This document shows, piece after piece, positions 57,969-64,000 of a stretch of DNA of 64,000 nt (position 1 is its first letter; every line of letters begins with the position of its first letter). A program made the position numbers and the translations under genes. Below the pieces are notes generated by a model. It ran no database searches and was not told the DNA's origin. It saw nothing but the letters and a program-made list of their open reading frames with translations. This stretch comes from Stenopsyche tienmushanensis (Eukaryota; Arthropoda; Insecta; Trichoptera; Stenopsychidae): positions 806,001 through 870,000 of the forward strand of contig WACJ01000517.1 of NCBI GenBank assembly GCA_008973525.1, read 5' to 3'.

Positions 57969-58215
57969 TGACTAGAAGTGTAAGCATTTTAGAAAGTTAG
58001 GACCCTTCGCAATAACTACCTGGCGAGAACAAAAGAATGGTGTATTTCGGGGTGCGAGTGGGCAGCAATAAAACTAAACAGTTACTCTCGTGCCGAGGTT
58101 TCGTAAACATCTGTGTCCGTTTGTGTTACTTTGTAATAAAAAGCGTTAAATTGTAATTGCGAGACATTTATAAGTGATTAATTCTTATATATTTACTATA
58201 AAATTTCATCCCATA
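57969..58215. other. piggyBac 5' leader
   Basis: Untranslated sequence before the intact piggyBac. A left TTAA with a terminus matching the right end (TTAACCCTTTCC) is not visible. TTAGGACCCTTCGC near 57998 is the nearest candidate and is weak. Confidence 0.4.
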
Positions 58216-60171
58216 ATGTCCAAAAAAAATGCAAGTAATTTAAAACAAAAGCGAATTGTGTGTAAACCTACTACCGTAAACATAAATACATTCGATAATG
58301 AATTTGATAGTGGTGACGATAGTGACTATATGAGAGAATTAGACGATATATTTAACAATTGTCAAATAAATAGTGAAAGTGAAGCGAGTATTTCTCCAAT
58401 TCCATTATTGCAAACAAAAGCACTCTGCAGCTCAGATCCAGGGCCGTCGTTTGCATCCGTCATAGAATCTGATTCCTCCGATGAGATTTTTCCGTTATAT
58501 CGTAAACGAAACCTTCGAATAATTTCCAGCAGTGAAAGCGATGAGCAGAATATTCCAGATGACAATCAATCATCATGGGTGGATGTTACTAATGAGGATA
58601 ATTACTATCCAAATATTGATTTTACTATTGGAGATAAAGTACCAGGACCTCAAATTCCAGCATCTTGCACAACACCTCTACAATTCTTTCAATTGTTTTT
58701 TACGGATGATCTAATACACAAACTTACATCTGAGACGAATAAGTATGCTGCTAATATCATTGCAACCAAAACATTATCAAAACATTCTGTTTGGAGAACA
58801 TGGATTGATGTAACCGAAGTTGAAATGAAGGCGTTTTTGGGAGTCGTGATCAATATGGGTCTCATTGAAGTTCCTGAAATGCAGGATTATTGGAGCCTAG
58901 CATTTTATTCCAAGATTTCATTTTTTGGAAAATGCTTTTCACGAGGAAGATTCATGCAAATATTTTGGTCATTACATTTAGAATCAATTCAACTCGACGA
59001 TTCAAGTCTTAAAACCAGGATACAAAAAGTAAGCAATTATCTTTTATACATTGAATCCAAATCCAGAAAACATTTTATACCAAATAAAAATTTATCAATC
59101 GACGAATCCACCGTGGGATTCAAAGGGAAAATTTCTTTCCTGGCATATAATCCGAAAAAGCCGACTAAATGGGGACTACGGGTTTATGTTTTAGCTGATT
59201 CTGCGGAAGGCTACATTTATTCCTTCGTTCCATATTATGGAAAAATTTCGACAGATGGGCTAATAAGGCCAGATTTATCATTCACAAGTAGAATTGTTTT
59301 GCATCTATACAACAATCTGAAAAAATCCGTACCTGAAGCTGCTGGATATCATATATTTACAGATTGTTTTTACACGAATGTAGTTCTTGCAAATGAATTA
59401 TATAAACAGCGTTGTTTTTTGACCGGCACAATTATGCCTAATAGAAAAGAATTACCCGAAAAATTAAAAAAACCTAAATTATCCAAAGGAAAAACGCTTG
59501 CTTTCCGCAAACAAAATGTCTTGTCATTAGCTTGGTATGATACACGAGTGGTGACTGTACTCAGTACATTTTATAAATCTCAATCTGAAACTGTAAAAAG
59601 AAGACCTACACGGGCAAAGCGAGGAAATATTCGTAGTCGTTTGCCCAATCAAAGTTTATGGATAGATATGAAAAAACCGACAATTATTGTAAATTACAAT
59701 AAATTTATGGGCGGAGTCGATGTGGCCGACCAGTATGCTTCGTCGTACTGTTTTATAAGAAAGACTCTCAAATGGTGGAGAAAACTTTTTTTTTGGGGAC
59801 TGGAAGTCTCCATAATAAATTCATTTATACTGCATAAAAGATGTGCAATCAACAATGGAGATAAACCGCTGAGCCATAAACATTATAGGCAAAAATTATT
59901 GATGTCGCTGATCGGAGACTTCAGAGCTCCCATTTCATCTCGCAGAATTTCGTCCGCAGCCGACAAGGAGCAACGATTAGATGGGACGTCACATTTTATA
60001 TATTTGCAACCAGGGGGTAAGCACAAGGATTGTGCCGTGTGTTCCAATAGAAAAATAAAAGGTGGAAGAAAAGAAACATCCTATTATTGTAAAACATGCG
60101 AGGCAAAACCGTTGCTCCATCCTGGATTATGTTTCGAAAAATACCATACGCTAATTAATTTTAAAAATTGA
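58216..60171 (+). CDS. piggyBac transposase, intact reading frame
   Basis: Uninterrupted frame of 651 codons from ATG 58216 (MSKKNASNLKQ); an in-frame ATG at 58174 would add 14 residues, but the inner start matches the sister copy. Counting from the 58174 Met, the layout is an acidic N-terminus (residues 40-135), SSWVDVTNEDNYYP (133-146) and the DDE domain with D310 (IDESTVGFKGK), D397 (FTDCFYT) and D516 (GGVDVADQ). The C-terminal zinc-binding domain has C620, C623, C639, C642, H649, C653 and H658. These are the family's three catalytic Asp and its zinc ligands. A Cys replaces the Arg/Asn usual after D397. The family cuts at TTAA without leaving footprints. The right end is at TTAA 60341; the left end is unproven, so the protein may be active while this copy may not move. 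Confidence 0.93.
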   Translation: MSKKNASNLKQKRIVCKPTTVNINTFDNEFDSGDDSDYMRELDDIFNNCQINSESEASISPIPLLQTKALCSSDPGPSFASVIESDSSDEIFPLYRKRNLRIISSSESDEQNIPDDNQSSWVDVTNEDNYYPNIDFTIGDKVPGPQIPASCTTPLQFFQLFFTDDLIHKLTSETNKYAANIIATKTLSKHSVWRTWIDVTEVEMKAFLGVVINMGLIEVPEMQDYWSLAFYSKISFFGKCFSRGRFMQIFWSLHLESIQLDDSSLKTRIQKVSNYLLYIESKSRKHFIPNKNLSIDESTVGFKGKISFLAYNPKKPTKWGLRVYVLADSAEGYIYSFVPYYGKISTDGLIRPDLSFTSRIVLHLYNNLKKSVPEAAGYHIFTDCFYTNVVLANELYKQRCFLTGTIMPNRKELPEKLKKPKLSKGKTLAFRKQNVLSLAWYDTRVVTVLSTFYKSQSETVKRRPTRAKRGNIRSRLPNQSLWIDMKKPTIIVNYNKFMGGVDVADQYASSYCFIRKTLKWWRKLFFWGLEVSIINSFILHKRCAINNGDKPLSHKHYRQKLLMSLIGDFRAPISSRRISSAADKEQRLDGTSHFIYLQPGGKHKDCAVCSNRKIKGGRKETSYYCKTCEAKPLLHPGLCFEKYHTLINFKN

Positions 60172-60345
60172 AATCAATGGTTTCTAAATTATACTCTAAA
60201 TATATTGTAATGAGAAACAAGAATAAAAAAAGATAATTGAAAAAAATCGTTTTATTAAAAAAACCACATTTACCAAATAAATTCCAATTTCGTCGTGGAG
60301 CTGGTGGAAACATACAAAAAAAAGCTTGGAGTGGAAAGGGTTAAT
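60172..60345. other. piggyBac 3' UTR and right terminus
   Basis: AATAAA words at 60220-60226, then the terminus GGAGTGGAAAGGG followed by TTAA at 60341-60344. hAT coding sequence starts directly after, so the insertion or junction lies within a hAT gene. Confidence 0.7.
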
Positions 60346-60954
60346 ATGGTTAATTTGCAGTTACAAGACGACAGTTTAAATTTGATTAAAACAAAGTCCA
60401 TCTTATCAGCGTTTCTTACCAGATTAAACTAATGAAGCAAAATATTGGACGGGGCGAATTATCTCAGTTCCCCAATTTGTCACTGACAAACTGCCAGGAA
60501 GACGACGTTTCAACCTACGTTCAACATTTAAATGCCCTCTATTCAGATTTTGAAACTAGGTTTGAGGATGTTTGGTATGGTAATACCACCGTGGATAATT
60601 AATCCATATGGTGACATAGAAGAAACAAATGTCATAATACAAGAGGAACTGACTGAACTAAGTACAAACGAAGAACTTAAGGTTCAGTTTAAAAACGGAT
60701 ATCAGCAATTCTGGCTGCAAAACAACGTACCCGTGACTTATCCTGTATTATGGAACATAGCGAGGAAATTTTTAATTTCCTTTCCATCGTCATACCTAGT
60801 GGAAAGGGGGTTCAGCGTTGTTACCAATCTCCTAACGAAAAAAAGAAACAGACTGGATATCATTAGCCGAGGAGATTTAAGATTAACCCTTACAAAATTG
60901 ACACCAAATGTTAATAATTTATTATTAAAGCATCAGGTTCATCCTTCTCACTAA
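60346..60954 (+). pseudogene. hAT transposase C-terminal part
   Basis: Reads LQLQDDSLNLIKTKSILSAF, then MKQNIGRGELSQFPNLS, then after a frameshift near 60575 INPYGDIEE, FWLQNNVPVTYPVLWNIARK and FPSSYLVERGFSVVTNLLTK, ending near VNNLLLKHQVHPSH. The last parts are the hAT dimerisation domain of the SCAND3/ZBED-like branch. One stop in the first part and one frameshift. The N-terminal half and the RNase-H-like catalytic first half are not found upstream of the piggyBac. Confidence 0.85.
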
Positions 60955-61310
60955 AAATATTGACTTATTGCTTAGCTTATTTCATGTTACGTATCTAATA
61001 TATAAAATATAAAATTTGAGATTTTTTTTTTTTTTTGAGATTTCAGTGTGTACATTGGTGAAAAAAATTCAATCCGACTTACACAACGTTTGTATCGACG
61101 GACACGAGGCGAATGTGAAGTTTTTTTCGTTTTCCTCTTCTTTTTTTACTTTCTTTTTCTATTCACGGTCGCGGTTTCAAAGATACCATCTTGAAATTTT
61201 GTAAAAGTCCATTAAAAATAACATCCTATAAAATGTTATCATTAATATTTCTGAAAAATTATAAATACTTATAGCTGCCATACGAAATGCACTTAAATCG
61301 CGTTTTAGGT
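60955..61310. other. Non-coding junction sequence
   Basis: Contains long T runs (61021-61036, 61122-61150) and no gene. It may contain remnants of the R1-clade LINE 5' UTR near 61050-61110. Confidence 0.4.
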
Positions 61311-62141
61311 TGTAGTGGCGGAAAGAAACAACAGCAACAACGGCCGCAATCCATGCGGCCACAACATCAAAGGAGGCCTCAGGGACCTAAAAGAGAAAAA
61401 TACGAACGAACAATCCTTGCACCGACGGAGGATGCAACGGAGAAGACTTCGTATGCGAAAGTACTGAGCCAACTCTATGAAAAAGCAGGAGGCAGCGGGG
61501 GCGCCCCCGTCGCTCGGTCGGTTAGGAGGACGGCCCGGGGAGAGCTCGTCGTGAGGTACCGTTCGGGGGGTCCCGACGCACAAGCGTTGCGCGACCTCCT
61601 CGACGGCGCTGCTGGACCATCTCTTCGGGTTCGGCACGAGGCCCCGAAACGGACGGTCGTTGTCCGGGACCTGTACGAGGGGGCCGAAGGGTCCGAAAAT
61701 GTAATCGGCGCCCTATGCAACGCACTGGGCGACGAACGACGCGTAAGCGTGAAGGTGCTGTCGGTCAAACCGGCGTACGACGGCACATTCACGTGCATCG
61801 CGGAGGTGCCGTGGGGCAGCGAGTCCGACCGGATGATGAAGGAGGGACGCATCCGAGTCGGATTCGTTATGTGCCGCATCCGAGACCGGCTGGATGTGCG
61901 GCGGTGCTTCCGATGCCTCGGCTATGGACACATAACGGCCAAATGCAAAGGAGAAGACAGGCACAACAAGTGTGCTAAGTGCTGGGAAGATGGTCACAAG
62001 TCGGCTGAATGTGACGCAACAGAGATAAAATGCGCACCATGCATGGACGCAAAATTCGACGATAATCACCGGTGTGGCAGCGCCAAATGCGGAGTTTTCG
62101 GAGCCGCCCTCCGAAAACAGAGAGGCAATAGTCTTCAATAA
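61311..62141 (+). pseudogene. R1-clade LINE ORF1, C-terminal part, copy 2
   Basis: The frame is open from an ATG at 61287, but the LINE-like, GC-rich sequence starts near 61311. It contains the conserved central region (EKTSYAKVLSQLYEKAG, ELVVRYRSGGPDAQALRDLL) and three zinc knuckles: CFRCLGYGHITAKC, CAKCWEDGHKSAEC and CAPC...HRC. These bind the LINE RNA. The Ser/Pro-rich N-terminus present in copy 1 is missing, so the two copies together outline the whole ORF1. It overlaps the ORF2 frame. Confidence 0.85.
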
Positions 62142-62531
62142 CGCACCAACAGACAGAGAAAGAAGAAGCCGCACACGCGGCACAAAGATTCTGCAGATCA
62201 ACCTGGCACACTGCCATGTAGCACAGGCAACGATGCTGCAGATGTTCCGAGAACGACAAGCCGACGTCGCCATCGTATCGGAACAATATAAGACTGGGAT
62301 CACCGGATGGTACAGTAACAACAACGACAGAGCAGCGATCTACGCACCAGCAATGGCAAGCGTCAAGACATACACGCTGCCAAACAGCGGATGGGTATGG
62401 GCGGAGGTGAACTCCGTGAGAATATACAGCGTCTATTTCTCACCAAACTCCACCATACAGGAATACGAAGAGGAAATCACGAACCTGGAGAGGGATAACC
62501 GCGGGGCAACCGGCCCTGTGGTTGTGGCCGG
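62142..62531 (+). pseudogene. R1-clade LINE ORF2, endonuclease start, copy 2
   Basis: Almost identical to 47790-48180: KILQINLAHCHVAQATMLQM, ADVAIVSEQYKTGIT, NDRAAIYAP, SVYFSPNSTIQEYEEE. It ends at VVVAG, exactly where a hAT terminus begins (62532), before the Asp/Asn block. The remainder of ORF2 would lie beyond the hAT insertion, outside the window. Confidence 0.88.
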
Positions 62532-62826
62532 CAGTGGTGTAGTGCTAAATAAAAAAGTGTGGGAGCGCTGATTAATTATAATATTTTAATACCCCCTCCC
62601 TTCCCCCGTGATCCAATTTTCGCATCATGTTTCCAACAAAAAGTTTTTCCAATAAATAGTTACAAAAATCATTTTTGTATAATTATGTAAAAATCAATAT
62701 TTATTAAAATAAAACAATATTTGCATGTGCAAAAAACGTTTATAAAAAATACCCTTAAAATATTACAATATGACAAAATATTTGTAATATTATTTATAAT
62801 AAATTTTTTTTGTGATTTTTTTAATT

Positions 62827-63345
62827 TCAATTATTATTTGCTGAAAAATTTAATTCTGTAAAAATTTGTTCAGCATTCGTATGTGAAATTGATTTTATGT
62901 GCAAAATAATTTTCTTTCGTAAAGATTTTAATTGGCTAGATCTAGTATGTCCGTTTGATGATACGGAAATTGAACTCCATTCTTTCGAAATACTTGATCC
63001 CTGTGTTTTTAAGACCGAAAAACTTTTCACATTGGCACATAATTTACAACCGATTTTTCCAGACTTACTTATGATCCAAGGATATTGTTTTCTCTTTTCT
63101 TTCCACATATCTGTGGTCCATACACTCGGCCAGGAAGATGAACATACCGTATTATCTTCTATCGATTCATTTTCTGATTTTGACGAATATACTATTTGAG
63201 CACATTCATTATTATAGATATTTAATACACTTGTGCAATCACTAACATTATTAACCGACACCGAACCCACTTTGAGTTTTTTCGTGAAAAATTGAAATAG
63301 TGTCTCTTGTTTGCGTTTTTCATCCATTTTTAACTGTAAAAACAC
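62827..63345 (-). pseudogene. hAT transposase N-terminal part (TTF-type zinc finger)
   Basis: 172 codons from ATG at 63345: MDEKRKQETLFQFFTKKLKV leader, WKEKRKQYPWIISKSGKIGC with CKLC, then KTQGSSISKEW and SLRKKIILHIKSISHTNAEQ. This is the TTF-type zinc finger and following helix of hAT transposases related to KIAA1586/ZMYM-type proteins. The frame ends 40 residues later in AT-rich DNA, so the catalytic domain is deleted. It binds DNA ends in its family. Confidence 0.75.
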
Positions 63346-64000
63346 TTTTATATATATAACTATATATGTATGTATATTTATAAAACGCTGAAAAATTTAT
63401 ATGATTTATATAATTGTTTTATTTTAATTTTAACTTATAATTATTGCACAATACAATACAACACAACACAAATTTTTATATTAAAATTAAAAATAAAATA
63501 TTATAGTCCCTGCTAAAAAATACATGAAAATTAAAGTAAGCTAAGTTTTCTTATTATTATATATGTAGGTATAAAAATTAGAAAGTGGTATAGCGTCCGT
63601 TTATGTTAATTGACAGAAATAGACTAAAATCTTGTAAACAAAATAATATTAACAAACCGAAATGTGAAATCAGTTCATTCTGTAAAATGAGCCTGATTTA
63701 TTGCTTTCGTATGTTATTCTTCAAACTTGAAGAAAGAGACTCGCAGTATGTATAAGACCATGTGCTCACAGAATTGCTTGAGGGTCGAGCTTCATTTTTT
63801 CATTAGTATCAAGTGCCGGAAAGAAAAAGGTAATAATTTATCCCATCGTGTCCTTTATTTAATTTATGGCACGTTTTACATAAACAATATTTTCAAGTGA
63901 ACACATTTTTGGTTCCTAATGCACGAGCAAGCAGCTCTCGCCTACCAATCACAGCCCCACGATGATGCATCTAAACTTTCCCAGCCGATCAACCCAAAGT
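63346..64000. other. AT-rich sequence at window edge
   Basis: Probably the upstream or promoter part of the hAT element. AAAGTGGTATAGCGTCCG near 63583 weakly resembles a hAT terminus. No gene supported. Confidence 0.35.

Larger units (their letters stand above)
62532..64000 (-). mobile_element. hAT element inserted in the R1-clade LINE (right part outside window)
   Basis: The terminus CAGTGGTGTAGTGCTAAAT begins at 62532, in the middle of the LINE endonuclease. It contains a hAT transposase N-terminus on the minus strand at 62827-63345. No matching right terminus (ending CACCACTG) is found before 64000, so the element probably runs past the edge. The expected 8-bp duplication (GTGGCCGG at 62524-62531) cannot be checked here. 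Confidence 0.65.

Noticed and set aside
57969..58030. Left TTAA end of the intact piggyBac at TTAGGACCCTTCGC
   Set aside because: It does not match the right terminus (TTAACCCTTTCCACTCC read inward) and is not a TTAA.
61475..62324. Long minus-strand frames opposite LINE copy 2 (134 and 203 codons)
   Set aside because: Antisense shadows of the LINE ORF1 and endonuclease; the same shadows appear opposite copy 1.

Overview
The window looks like insect nuclear DNA: AT-rich, with no operons, and full of transposon families typical of insects (mariner, hAT, piggyBac, RTE, jockey-like and R1-clade LINEs, Ty3/gypsy with a tRNA-Ser-type primer site). I cannot fix the order or species from sequence alone. 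No certain host protein-coding gene is present. The best host candidate is a broken multi-exon gene on the minus strand at about 39.5-41.2 kb.

Region 1 (1-35.8 kb) is mostly non-coding AT-rich sequence. It holds scattered GC-richer islands that resemble conserved regulatory DNA, mariner relics (4.6, 20.6, 29.4, 32.4 kb), TTAA-flanked MITEs (15.7 and 34.9 kb) and two copies in opposite orientation of a chimeric hAT element (5129-8932 and 20894-26677). Each hAT copy keeps only the N- and C-terminal parts of a hAT transposase. Between them lie an RTE LINE fragment, an exon-like piece ending in a splice donor, and a ~1 kb imperfect foldback whose two arms carry the same small Cys-rich peptide written with different codons. 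Copy 1 sits inside a mariner with an exact 8-bp target duplication. Copy 2 carries a further ~2 kb insertion with an 11-bp duplication.

Region 2 (35.8-45.3 kb) has a degenerate jockey-type LINE on the minus strand (ORF1 zinc knuckles, endonuclease, reverse transcriptase), a TTAA MITE with ~20-bp inverted ends at its 5' boundary, the candidate host pseudogene, and two unrelated ~85-bp tandem arrays beside piggyBac relics.

Region 3 (45.3-64 kb) is a dense nest of elements: a putative Ty3/gypsy LTR with a duplicated primer-binding site, an internally deleted R1-clade LINE, Ty3 gag and pol, five piggyBac transposases or fragments, a LINE ORF1 with a PHD finger, a second Ty3 fragment, hAT pieces and a second R1-clade copy. 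One piggyBac transposase (58216-60171) is uninterrupted and keeps all three catalytic aspartates and its C-terminal zinc-binding domain. It is the only gene here that looks functional. A second piggyBac is broken only by two homopolymer length changes.

The most unusual items are the chimeric exon-carrying hAT family, the intact piggyBac with its decayed relatives, an ATG-less open frame joining a LINE ORF1 piece to a piggyBac N-terminus, and the TTAA MITE families.
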